Below, piece after piece: positions 8,376 through 14,874 of a stretch of DNA of 15,219 nucleotides; within the stretch, counting starts at the first letter, position 1; every line of letters starts with the position of its first letter. The stretch comes from an uncultured Oscillibacter sp. (GTDB taxonomy: Bacteria > Bacillota_A > Clostridia > Oscillospirales > Oscillospiraceae): the NCBI GenBank assembly GCA_902462475.1, contig CABQCB010000020.1, forward strand, positions 1 to 15,219, written 5' to 3'. The notes under the pieces were generated by a model that saw nothing but the letters and a program-made list of their open reading frames with translations, was not told the origin of the DNA and made no database searches. Made by a program: the position numbers and the translations under genes.

Positions 8376-9216
8376 TGTCCTCCTTCAGGACCTTAGCCAG
8401 TGCTTCCACCGCCCGGTCGTCCGGCGTACAAGCCAGCCGATACACCGGTGTCCGGGCCGTCAGCTCTGCCAAAAGGCCGCTGGCGCGCTCCACGTAAGCA
8501 CCGTTCCAGCTGTTGACTGTCAGCTGGGGATAAAGCCGGTGAAACGCCTCTGCCGCCGACAGGCGGCGCACCGCACAAACCGGCGCCTGCTCCAGCACCA
8601 CGATGGCACCGATGGTACGCTGCTCGCTGCAAAAGCACCGGGACGACCCCGCATAGGGGGAACCCCAGGCCGTCCAACCTGCCGGTCCCGGCCCCAGCAC
8701 CGTTCGGTCTCCGTTGAGAAGCCGGGCGCCGTGCCGCTGCCACAGTTCCGCCTGGGTGGATTTTCCGATGCCCGACGGTCCGGAAAACAAAAGTCCCCGC
8801 TCCCCCATCGCCACAAACGCAGCGTGGAGGATCAGCCGGCCGCAGGACAAAAGCAGTTCCTCCAGCGCGATATGGGAAAAGCAGTTGTGCGTCTCGGAAA
8901 AATAGGCCCGGCTCCAGGGCAGGTAGCAGACCTCCGCACCCTCCGGCGTCATGCGCCCCACAGCGTAATACTGGCCGTCCTGGTCCCGATAGCGGCGAAC
9001 GAAGCCATTTTCCGTCCGGTGGACGGAAAACATGACGTTTTCAAACTCCGGCCGCCCGGTGATCTCCGGCAGTGCCGGCACCTGGGAAAAAGCCGCCCGG
9101 ACGGACTGCCCGCCGCCTTCTCCCAAAAAGGGCCGGAAGTTGGAGGTACACCGTACCGGTTCCGGCGTCTCCAGACGGATGGTCACGTCCGCCAGGGTGA
9201 TGGGCGTGGTATGCAC
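8344..9216 (-). CDS. HPr kinase/phosphorylase-like P-loop protein of a peptide locus
   Basis: A 290-residue protein resembling the C-terminal kinase domain of HPr kinase. It shows the P-loop GPSGIGKST (146-154), the preceding LHAAFV strand (H131) and LLNGD (Asp170) in the place of the second metal-binding acidic motif. The N-terminal 120 residues are not recognised. It is too divergent to be the true carbon-control kinase HprK. Relatives in lasso-peptide clusters (the paeninodin kinase) phosphorylate the C-terminal Ser of the precursor; here the peptide encoded just upstream ends in Ser, so the same role is possible but unproven. The start is a GTG placed two bases after the peptide's TGA, without a visible Shine-Dalgarno sequence, suggesting translation coupled to the peptide gene and low yield. 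Its 3' end overlaps the radical SAM gene. Family call good; substrate inferred. Confidence 0.8.
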   Translation of the reverse strand: MHTTPITLADVTIRLETPEPVRCTSNFRPFLGEGGGQSVRAAFSQVPALPEITGRPEFENVMFSVHRTENGFVRRYRDQDGQYYAVGRMTPEGAEVCYLPWSRAYFSETHNCFSHIALEELLLSCGRLILHAAFVAMGERGLLFSGPSGIGKSTQAELWQRHGARLLNGDRTVLGPGPAGWTAWGSPYAGSSRCFCSEQRTIGAIVVLEQAPVCAVRRLSAAEAFHRLYPQLTVNSWNGAYVERASGLLAELTARTPVYRLACTPDDRAVEALAKVLKEDNALGFEGSSL

Positions 9217-9218
9217 GT

Positions 9219-9476
9219 TCAGGAGTTAATGGTGGCAATATTCATGGAGCCATTGGTGTAGCAGTAGGCCTCCACCTCGACAGCGCAAATTTGACTGTCG
9301 ATGAACCAGCCGCTCTTCACCCCAGTGCCCTCTCCTTTTTGGAAAAGATCCTCAATCCAGCCCGTTGCATTGCAGGTGGCCGCATCCCCCACGTTCAGCT
9401 GCAGACTGCACCCCGCAATATGCTGTGATAATTCAAAGCTCTCAAAGAAGAGCTCCGGCTTCACATAGGTTTTCAT
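9219..9476 (-). CDS. Candidate RiPP precursor peptide, 85 residues, four Cys
   Basis: The start ATG at 9476 has GAGGAG (9483-9488) six bases upstream. The frame is open further upstream but has no ribosome binding site there. The N-terminal 20-odd residues (MKTYVKPELFFESFELSQHI) are charged and aromatic like a recognition leader rather than a signal peptide; there is no hydrophobic core. After them come Cys23, Cys35, Cys64 and Cys72, two Trp (40, 57), many Gly/Asn/Thr and a C-terminal Ser85. It sits between a PqqD-like gene and an HPr-kinase-like gene and upstream of a radical SAM/SPASM enzyme, the arrangement of a modified-peptide precursor. I recall short clostridial proteins with a similar YxKPE start but cannot confirm it here. 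The mature product, the cleavage site and the residues modified are not visible. It could also be a secreted signal or a carrier of a redox modification. Confidence 0.75.
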   Translation of the reverse strand: MKTYVKPELFFESFELSQHIAGCSLQLNVGDAATCNATGWIEDLFQKGEGTGVKSGWFIDSQICAVEVEAYCYTNGSMNIATINS

Positions 9477-9482
9477 AGCGTT

Positions 9483-9488
9483 CTCCTC
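9483..9488 (-). promoter_or_regulatory. Ribosome binding site of the precursor peptide
   Basis: GAGGAG on the - strand, six bases before the ATG at 9476. It selects this ATG over upstream in-frame starts, which have no such site. Confidence 0.8.
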
Positions 9489-9498
9489 TCGTTTCCGC

Positions 9499-9553
9499 CC
9501 GGGCCCGTGTGCCCGGCGCCATATTCCGCTCAGCCGCATGGGGCATGCGGCTG
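9499..9553 (-). other. Two stem-loops in the leader of the precursor peptide
   Basis: Between the PqqD-like and peptide genes lie a perfect 10-bp stem with 3-base loop (9531-9540 with 9544-9553) and a 6-bp GC stem (9499-9504 with 9511-9516). Neither has a T tail, so they are not typical terminators. They end about 10 bases before the peptide's ribosome binding site and could mark an RNA processing site or protect the peptide message. Confidence 0.55.
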
Positions 9554-9593
9554 CTGCTTCACACAATCACATATCCGGCGGCAAAGTCGGTCC

Positions 9594-9857
9594 TTAAGCC
9601 AGGAGACCGGCCTTTTCCATCTGCCCCAGGAAATCCCGCACATCCGCCTGCGCGGTTTCCCGATCCACCTCATACTCCGCCAGCAGCGCCTCCACCAAAG
9701 CTTCCTCCGTGCACTCGGCCTGCAGCTTTTTCCAAAGCAGGAGGCCGCTTTCGCTGAGGGTGACCATCCCGTGGATCTTCAGCGCAGTCTCGCCGGTGGG
9801 GATCAGCAGATATTCTCCCGCGATCTCCCGCAGGACCATCTCACCTGTCGCACGCAC
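9594..9857 (-). CDS. PqqD-like protein (peptide recognition element)
   Basis: An 87-residue PqqD-family protein. The motifs VLREIAGEYLLIPTGE and LSESGLLLWKKL, followed by an acidic helix region (VDRETAQADVRDFL) and a C-terminal hydrophobic end (KAGLLA), match the winged-helix RiPP recognition element. Proteins of this family bind the leader of a precursor peptide and present it to the modifying enzyme. The chosen start is the GTG at 9857, preceded by AAAGGAAGG (9867-9875) nine bases upstream; this gives the short N-terminus usual in the family. An ATG at 9839 and a GTG at 9917 are alternatives with poorer sites. It is the first gene after the promoter at 9951-9979 and is followed after 117 bases by the precursor peptide, its likely partner. 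It is a separate protein, not fused to the radical SAM enzyme. Family call good; the exact start is less sure. Confidence 0.85.
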   Translation of the reverse strand: MRATGEMVLREIAGEYLLIPTGETALKIHGMVTLSESGLLLWKKLQAECTEEALVEALLAEYEVDRETAQADVRDFLGQMEKAGLLA

Positions 9858-9950
9858 GCGTTCAATCCTTCCTTTCAGGCCGAATGCTGGCCGCGGACCT
9901 CTGTCCGCAGGGGGCACGCAGCCGTTGCCGCTTGTTTATAATCGTGTATT

Positions 9951-9979
9951 ATCATAGCACAATGAGCTGGAAAATTCAA
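9951..9979 (-). promoter_or_regulatory. Sigma-A-type promoter of the peptide operon
   Basis: On the - strand TTGAAT (9974-9979) and TATGAT (9951-9956) are exactly 17 bases apart, close to the TTGACA/TATAAT consensus. It lies in the gap between the terminator of the vWA-SLH gene and the PqqD-like gene and leaves a leader of about 85 bases. It would transcribe the PqqD-like, peptide, HPr-kinase-like and radical SAM genes, possibly through to the GH20 gene. Confidence 0.65.
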
Positions 9980-10046
9980 GAACTTCCGCCGGAGAAGACA
10001 GCAAAATTTCCCAGCTTCCGCCAACATTTTTTTACCAAAAAAAGAA

Positions 10047-10080
10047 AATGAACCGCCGCACAAATGTGCGGCGGTTCATT
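10047..10080 (-). terminator. Rho-independent terminator of the vWA-SLH gene
   Basis: A perfect 15-bp stem (10047-10061 with 10066-10080) with loop AAAT, followed on the - strand by TTTCTTTTTTTGG. It begins 24 bases after the stop of the vWA-SLH gene and separates it from the peptide operon promoter. Confidence 0.92.
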
Positions 10081-10104
10081 GGAACTGCGCTTAGTCAGCT
10101 GGTC

Positions 10105-12357
10105 TCAGTCCACAGGGACAGAAATCACTTCACCGGGGTTCGAAGCAGAGTTGGCCGTGGCCCACTCATTTTCAAACGCGGCCCAGTCACGCACCGGCAG
10201 GATGCTGGTCCAGACTTCGTAGGTATTGCCCTCACTGTCGGTCTGGATCTCATAGTCGTGGGAGTTGGTGGCCTCCTGCACATCTGCATAGTACCAGGCG
10301 CTCCGATCCATGTTGTCGGGCCAGGTGGTCATGCCGGGCAGCATGTGGTCCTTGTCCGGCGCACGGCCCAGCACGCGGTTGAAGATGGCCATGGCCTGGG
10401 CACGGGTGATGTTCTGGTTGGGGCGGAACGTACCGTCGGAGTAGCCGTTGATGATCGCCGCCTCAGCAGCCTTGTTGATGTAGTCTCTGGCCCAGTGATC
10501 CGCAATATCGGAGAACTTGTCTTCACCGGAATAGACTACCTCGAAGAAGCGCACGGCGATGGCCGCGAACTGGGCCCGGGTGATGGGCGCATAGGGGCGG
10601 AACGTACCATCGGAGAAGCCCTCGATCACGCCGGCGCGGGTCATGGTGGACACGGCGGCATTGCACCAGGTATCCGGCTGGACATCCGTGTAGGGGTTGC
10701 TCTGGCTCCACAGCTCGTTGCGGGACTCATCCGTCAGCATACGGAAGTAGATGGTAGCGACCTCACCGCGGGTGATCTGATCCTGCGGGTGGGCCAGACC
10801 ATCCTTACCGCCGATGATGTAGGCATAGTGGTCGGTCTCGTTCAGGTCGGCCAGAGGCACATCATCATCGGGGATGATGGTCTCTCCGCCGCCGTCACCG
10901 CCGTCGCCGCCCACGCGGTAGCTCAGGCTGGGCTCGGGGAACAGGAGTCCTTCATCGGAGCCGGCAGGCTGCAGATAGGCCTGCACGTTGGTCAGCACAT
11001 CGTGACTGCCGGAATAGTGTTCATACTGGACAAGCTCCTGCATATAGCTCAGGCTCACCTTGCCGCCGCGGTCCATATCGTTGGCCAGGGTCAGCACAAA
11101 GTGCTCGTCAGCGCCGGAGGTATATACCAGACGGGAGCCGTCGGCAAAGGTAATGGTATTGCCGGTGCCCAGCGTGCCCGTGTAGGTGTTGCTGCCTACC
11201 CGCAGCGTGATCTCGGCATCCTTGACCAGGTCAAAATCGTAATTTTCGACTTCGCCCTTATCGGTCTGGGTCTTGCCCATGTAGTCCACAACGGTGCTGC
11301 CGGCGGGCACGGCCACGTTCATCTCACCGGCGATTTTGGCAAAGGCCGTGCTGAGATCGGCGCCTTCCAGCTGTGCGGACAGGCCCGTCTCGTCCATGGC
11401 AATCGCCATGTCCACGAATTCACCGGCAAGCTCGGTCAGGGCGGAGTACTTCTCCTCATCGGCATAGTAGTCCCGGCCAACGGTGAACAGGTTCACATCG
11501 TCGGGAATGGTCTGGAGCTCCTTGGCAGCCCAGTAGACGCCGGTCTCAAAGTTGGTGTACAGGTCGTCCCGGTCCTTGATGGTCTGCACCGCAGCCGCCA
11601 AAGGCTCGCTGCCGGAGACCTCCAGATTCCGTGCCGTGCTGGGAATGTCTTTGGACAGCAGCGCGGAAAGGGAGGGGAAGGATGCATAGCCTGCATCCGC
11701 CGCGTCGGCGTTCATCAGGTCATGGGTCTCGCCGTTGGCCGTATAAGTATTGCGCACAGACTCGGTGCCGTCCATCCAGGAGTAGCTGCCGCCGTCGGTG
11801 ACCAGCACCATGTACTTCTCCGTGCCCTCAGGCAAAGCGGCACTCTCCAGGTCCGCAAGGCCTGCCCGGATACCGGACTGGACATTGGAGCCCAGCAGAC
11901 TGTCCGTCTCTTTGAGCATGGTGGCCACCTCGTCGGCCAGATCGGCATCGATGGCCTCGGGCACAGTGGTCATGGGCAGCACGTTCATGGCCTTGTTTCC
12001 GAACACGGTCACGCCCACATAGACGTTTTCATTTTTGGCAAACGTGGAGCGCAGCTGCTCAGCCAGGGTCTTCACCAGGCCAAGATCCCCTTCGCCATGG
12101 AAGCTGCTGGTTCCGTCCAGCACGAACTCCACCGCCACGGGGTTTTGGTCCGAAGGCGCCGAGATGGTCAGCGTCATGGTCGTCTGCTTGGAAGAGTTGA
12201 GGCTCTCCGCCTTTTTATCCAGCAGGATGCCATTGTGGTTTTTCTGTCCGGGATTCGGCCCGTTGTACTCCGCCGTATTGGCAGCCATCGCGGACGGCGC
12301 CATGCCAAGGAGCATGACTGCGGCCAGGATCCCCGCAAAAACTCTGTGTTTTCGCAT
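10105..12357 (-). CDS. Secreted vWA-domain protein with three SLH domains
   Basis: A 750-residue surface protein. The start is the ATG at 12357, with GGAGGT seven bases upstream; an ATG at 12372 lies before that site and is rejected. Residues 1-25 are a signal peptide (cleavage after AMA). A von Willebrand A domain covers about 76-325, with MIDAS-like DGTSS (81-85, Thr where Ser is usual) and VTDGG (Asp188). After a beta-rich stretch, a GGDGGDGGG linker (483-491) leads to three SLH domains (about 500-541, 556-605, 614-663), the second and third with the classic G(F/Y)SDGTFRP and ITRAQ motifs. SLH domains bind pyruvylated wall polymers and hold proteins in the S layer. The last ~87 residues are Trp- and acid-rich and not recognised. 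The gene has its own promoter and terminator between the exporter and peptide genes. Role probably adhesion or protein binding at the surface; the partner is unknown. Confidence 0.93.
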   Translation of the reverse strand: MRKHRVFAGILAAVMLLGMAPSAMAANTAEYNGPNPGQKNHNGILLDKKAESLNSSKQTTMTLTISAPSDQNPVAVEFVLDGTSSFHGEGDLGLVKTLAEQLRSTFAKNENVYVGVTVFGNKAMNVLPMTTVPEAIDADLADEVATMLKETDSLLGSNVQSGIRAGLADLESAALPEGTEKYMVLVTDGGSYSWMDGTESVRNTYTANGETHDLMNADAADAGYASFPSLSALLSKDIPSTARNLEVSGSEPLAAAVQTIKDRDDLYTNFETGVYWAAKELQTIPDDVNLFTVGRDYYADEEKYSALTELAGEFVDMAIAMDETGLSAQLEGADLSTAFAKIAGEMNVAVPAGSTVVDYMGKTQTDKGEVENYDFDLVKDAEITLRVGSNTYTGTLGTGNTITFADGSRLVYTSGADEHFVLTLANDMDRGGKVSLSYMQELVQYEHYSGSHDVLTNVQAYLQPAGSDEGLLFPEPSLSYRVGGDGGDGGGETIIPDDDVPLADLNETDHYAYIIGGKDGLAHPQDQITRGEVATIYFRMLTDESRNELWSQSNPYTDVQPDTWCNAAVSTMTRAGVIEGFSDGTFRPYAPITRAQFAAIAVRFFEVVYSGEDKFSDIADHWARDYINKAAEAAIINGYSDGTFRPNQNITRAQAMAIFNRVLGRAPDKDHMLPGMTTWPDNMDRSAWYYADVQEATNSHDYEIQTDSEGNTYEVWTSILPVRDWAAFENEWATANSASNPGEVISVPVD

Positions 12358-12398
12358 GTCCGATACCTCCATTTACACATTTTGCAGCCCAGGGAACA

Positions 12399-12417
12399 CC
12401 GCCTCCCAACAAGGCGG
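12399..12417 (-). other. Small hairpin in the leader of the vWA-SLH mRNA
   Basis: CCGCCT (12399-12404) pairs with AGGCGG (12412-12417) around a 7-base loop, within the ~100-base untranslated leader. It has no T tail; it may only stabilise the message. Nothing else in the leader resembles a known riboswitch. Confidence 0.3.
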
Positions 12418-12462
12418 ACAAGGTTGCGCGTTGATTGAACACAGCCACATAAATTGGAATTT

Positions 12463-12491
12463 ATTATATCATACCGATTTCAAAGGGGCAA
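12463..12491 (-). promoter_or_regulatory. Promoter of the vWA-SLH gene
   Basis: A perfect TATAAT (- strand, 12463-12468) lies 17 bases from TTGCCC (12486-12491). The predicted transcript has a leader of about 100 bases. The region is AT-rich in contrast to the flanking genes. Confidence 0.7.
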
Positions 12492-12556
12492 CTGCAAAAC
12501 CAGCTGAAATTGGATAATTTTTTCATTTTTGGATTTTTTCTTCCATCTGCCCGCCG

Positions 12557-14341
12557 TCAGAACTCCATGGCCATGGAGGCGGACTCCTCCCGTGTGAGCA
12601 CCTGCACTCCGCCGTCCAGCACCCGGTACACCCGGCCGCACAGCCCCAGAGCGGTGGGGCGATGGGTGGTGATGATGCAGGTCCGGTCGGGACAGCCGTC
12701 CACGATGTTGCGCAGCACCTGCCGTTCCGTGGCCACGTCCAGGGCGGAGGTGGCCTCGTCCAGCAGCAGCACGGGGGCATCCTTCAAAATAGCCCGGGCA
12801 ATGGCCAGGCGCTGGGCCTGTCCCTCCGAAAGGCCCCGGCCGCGCTCGCCCACGGAGGCATACAGCCCCCCCGACAGGCGGCAGACAAAATCCCACGCGC
12901 AGGCCAGCCGCAGCGCCCGCTCCATCTCCGCCTCCGTGGCCTCCGGCCGCACCAGGCGCAGATTGTCGGCAATGGTGCCCGAGAGCACGGTGTTTCCCTG
13001 GGGCACATAGGCGATCAGCGGCCGCACCTCGATGCCCGCCGCCGTTTCCACGCCGTCGGCAGAGCACAGATATACCCGCCCCTGAGACGGGCGCACCAGG
13101 CCCAGCATCAGCCGGAGCATGGTGGTCTTTCCCCCGCCGGAGGGCCCCACCAACGCCACGATCTCACCGGGCTGGGCCGCGAAGTCCGCATGGCGCACCA
13201 CCGGATCTCCGCCGTAGGAAAAGCACACATCCTCCATGCACACGGAAAATCCCGCCCGGCCCACAGGGGCACCGGGCTGTCCCCGGGGCTCCCGCTCCAG
13301 CTCTGTCAGCTCCCGGATGCGGCGGGCCGAAACAGCGGAGGTCAAAAAGGCCGGCACCACGCCCACCAGGGAGCGGAACGTGGTGGAGAGCTTGGCGCTC
13401 TGGGACAAAAACAGCGTCATGGTGCCGTAGACGATCCGGCCCGACCAAAGCAGATACAGACAGTAGCCGAACGCCGCCATCTGTACCGCCGAGCCCAGCA
13501 GGGAGATGACCGCCTCGGTCTGGATGGAGAAGCGGTTATAGTCCAGATTGGCCTTTTTGAACGTCTCCTGCCGCCGGCGCAGTTCCTTTCCGCACGTTTC
13601 CATCAGCCCGAAGCTTTTGATGGTGTCCAGATTGGAAAATGCCTCCACCTCGTAGCCCATGAGGGCGCTGCCGATCTCCTTCATTTTCCGGTTGTGCCCC
13701 CGCATGCGCTTGATGAGATAGCTGGAGCTGAGCAGCAAAAACGGGGCGCTGGCCAGAGCCAGCAGCGCCATAACGCGGTCATAGTGGAAGATGACCAAAA
13801 ACGTGGCAGCAAAGGTATACCCGCTGATGACCAGATTGGGCAGCCAGCTGATGGCATTGGCGGCTACGGTGGTCACATCCGTATTGAAGCGGCTGGTCAG
13901 TTCACCGCTGCTGTAACCGGTCAGCACCAGCCAGTCCGCATCCAAGATCGCGTCAAACACCATGGCCTGGATGTCGTTGCTCACATGGACGCTGATCTTT
14001 GCGGACACCCGGGAGATCAGGCTGCGCAGCAGCAGACTGGAAAGCATGGAGCCCATCATCACCGCCGCCATGACCCCCAGCTTGGAAAAGTGATAGCCGG
14101 TGATGATGTCGATGGCGTATTTTCCCGCCAGGGCGGAGACCAGACTCAGCGATGCACTGGCCACGCCCATGACCACATAGCACACCACCGCCCAACGATA
14201 GCGCCGCGTAAAGGCGAAGATCCACTTCCAGTCCTCCGCCAGCTCCTTCAGCGTTCCCTCCCGCCACCGGCGGGCCAGTATCCCAAGGGCCTCGGAGCCC
14301 AGCAGGGTCCCCCCCTGCTTTCCGTCACGGCTTTCCTTCAC
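12557..14341 (-). CDS. ABC transporter, fused membrane and ATPase domains (peptide/lipid exporter type)
   Basis: A 594-residue half-transporter of the type IV exporter fold. Six membrane segments lie near residues 49-68, 88-108, 164-185, 190-210, 278-299 and 306-333. The ATPase domain has Walker A GPSGGGKTT (399-407), the Q-loop Gln448, the signature LSEGQ (504-508, Glu for the usual second Gly), Walker B VLLLDE (524-529) and the switch His560. It works as a homodimer exporting a peptide or lipid. The N-terminus is a short soluble stretch with no C39 peptidase domain, so any leader must be cut by another protein. The start is the GTG at 14341 with GGAG five bases upstream; it overlaps the end of the S26 peptidase gene by 17 bases, pointing to coupled translation. 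The peptide encoded at 9219-9476 is a candidate cargo (inference). No clear terminator is seen after it. Confidence 0.9.
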   Translation of the reverse strand: MKESRDGKQGGTLLGSEALGILARRWREGTLKELAEDWKWIFAFTRRYRWAVVCYVVMGVASASLSLVSALAGKYAIDIITGYHFSKLGVMAAVMMGSMLSSLLLRSLISRVSAKISVHVSNDIQAMVFDAILDADWLVLTGYSSGELTSRFNTDVTTVAANAISWLPNLVISGYTFAATFLVIFHYDRVMALLALASAPFLLLSSSYLIKRMRGHNRKMKEIGSALMGYEVEAFSNLDTIKSFGLMETCGKELRRRQETFKKANLDYNRFSIQTEAVISLLGSAVQMAAFGYCLYLLWSGRIVYGTMTLFLSQSAKLSTTFRSLVGVVPAFLTSAVSARRIRELTELEREPRGQPGAPVGRAGFSVCMEDVCFSYGGDPVVRHADFAAQPGEIVALVGPSGGGKTTMLRLMLGLVRPSQGRVYLCSADGVETAAGIEVRPLIAYVPQGNTVLSGTIADNLRLVRPEATEAEMERALRLACAWDFVCRLSGGLYASVGERGRGLSEGQAQRLAIARAILKDAPVLLLDEATSALDVATERQVLRNIVDGCPDRTCIITTHRPTALGLCGRVYRVLDGGVQVLTREESASMAMEF

Positions 14342-14816
14342 ATCCGCTCCCCCCTCTCGGCCATACGCGCCGGAGCGCGCCGTATCCCCGGCGCAGCAGC
14401 GGCCGCACCGGCAGCAGCCACAGCCAGGGTCCCGCAAAAAAGCGCCACCAAATATCCTCCGGTCCGATCCAGCGCCCCTTGCGGCGCACCCTGGTCACCA
14501 CGGCAAAGACCTGCTCCGGCGCCACGGGGCCCTCCACCGCCTGCTGCGCGTCTCCCACCAGGAAGTACCCTTCCGGCGAAACGCGGCAGATCCGGTGCAT
14601 GATGTACGACCCGTCCCCCCGGCGGAAAAAGGCCATGTCCCCCCGGCGGAGCCGTCCCTCCGGGCGGGAAAAGCAGATGGCATCCCGCCCATGGACCAAA
14701 AACGGGGTCATGCTGCCGCCGGTGACCGTCAGCGTCACCTGCCTGCCCTCCTCCAGCAGCTGCATCAAAACCGGCAGATACGTCTGGGCGTCCATTTGTC
14801 TGGGTCTTTCCTCCAC
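14325..14816 (-). CDS. S26-family signal-peptidase-like protein (Ser-His type)
   Basis: A 163-residue protease of the signal peptidase I fold. GGSMTP (residues 33-38) holds the nucleophile Ser35, RGDMAFF (58-64) is the next family box, and YIMHRI puts His74 where the Lys of LepB-type enzymes would be, as in SipW and archaeal/ER-type signal peptidases. VGD (87-89) matches the last box. There is no N-terminal membrane segment; a Trp-rich hydrophobic patch at 123-136 may anchor it to the membrane. The start is the GTG at 14816, seven bases after a perfect AGGAGG (14824-14829); an ATG at 14795 has no such site. It overlaps the ABC exporter gene, so it may trim the exported peptide's leader (inference). 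Cleavage of other exported or S-layer proteins is the alternative. Confidence 0.85.
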   Translation of the reverse strand: MEERPRQMDAQTYLPVLMQLLEEGRQVTLTVTGGSMTPFLVHGRDAICFSRPEGRLRRGDMAFFRRGDGSYIMHRICRVSPEGYFLVGDAQQAVEGPVAPEQVFAVVTRVRRKGRWIGPEDIWWRFFAGPWLWLLPVRPLLRRGYGALRRVWPRGGSGCEGKP

Positions 14817-14823
14817 GGCGTGT

Positions 14824-14829
14824 CCTCCT
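14824..14829 (-). promoter_or_regulatory. Ribosome binding site fixing the GTG start of the S26 gene
   Basis: AGGAGG on the - strand, seven bases before GTG at 14816. The nearest in-frame ATG (14795) lies too far downstream of it. Confidence 0.8.
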
Positions 14830-14840
14830 TTTGATACGGC

Positions 14841-14871
14841 AAAAGCCGCCCGCGATCTTCGGGCGGCTTTT
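14841..14871 (-). terminator. Terminator-like hairpin after the tyrosine-kinase gene
   Basis: AAAAGCCGCCC (14841-14851) pairs with GGGCGGCTTTT (14861-14871) around a 9-base loop, starting 3 bases after the kinase stop. On the - strand it ends in TTTT and then GCC, so the T tract is short. It leaves only 24 bases before the S26 gene; some read-through to the S26-ABC pair is likely because no separate promoter is seen there. Confidence 0.75.
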
Positions 14872-14874
14872 CCG

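Noticed and set aside
9477..9566. N-terminal extension of the precursor peptide from a start at 9566
   Set aside because: There is no Shine-Dalgarno there, the extra residues encode the two stem-loops, and a good GAGGAG sits before the ATG at 9476.
9875..10063. Short - strand open frame in the gap upstream of the PqqD-like gene
   Set aside because: It begins within the terminator of the vWA-SLH gene, spans the operon promoter and has no ribosome binding site.
10048..12438. Long + strand open frame of 796 codons opposite the vWA-SLH gene
   Set aside because: It starts inside the terminator hairpin and has no family motif; the - strand gene has signal peptide, vWA and SLH domains.
12451..12515. 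Direct repeat AAATTGGA (12451-12458 and 12507-12514) flanking the vWA-SLH promoter
   Set aside because: Eight bases in an AT-rich stretch can recur by chance, and no symmetry or third copy is seen to support an operator.
12662..14602. Long + strand open frame of 646 codons opposite the ABC exporter
   Set aside because: It is His/Gln/Arg/Gly-rich, without motifs, and fully antisense to a well supported ABC transporter.
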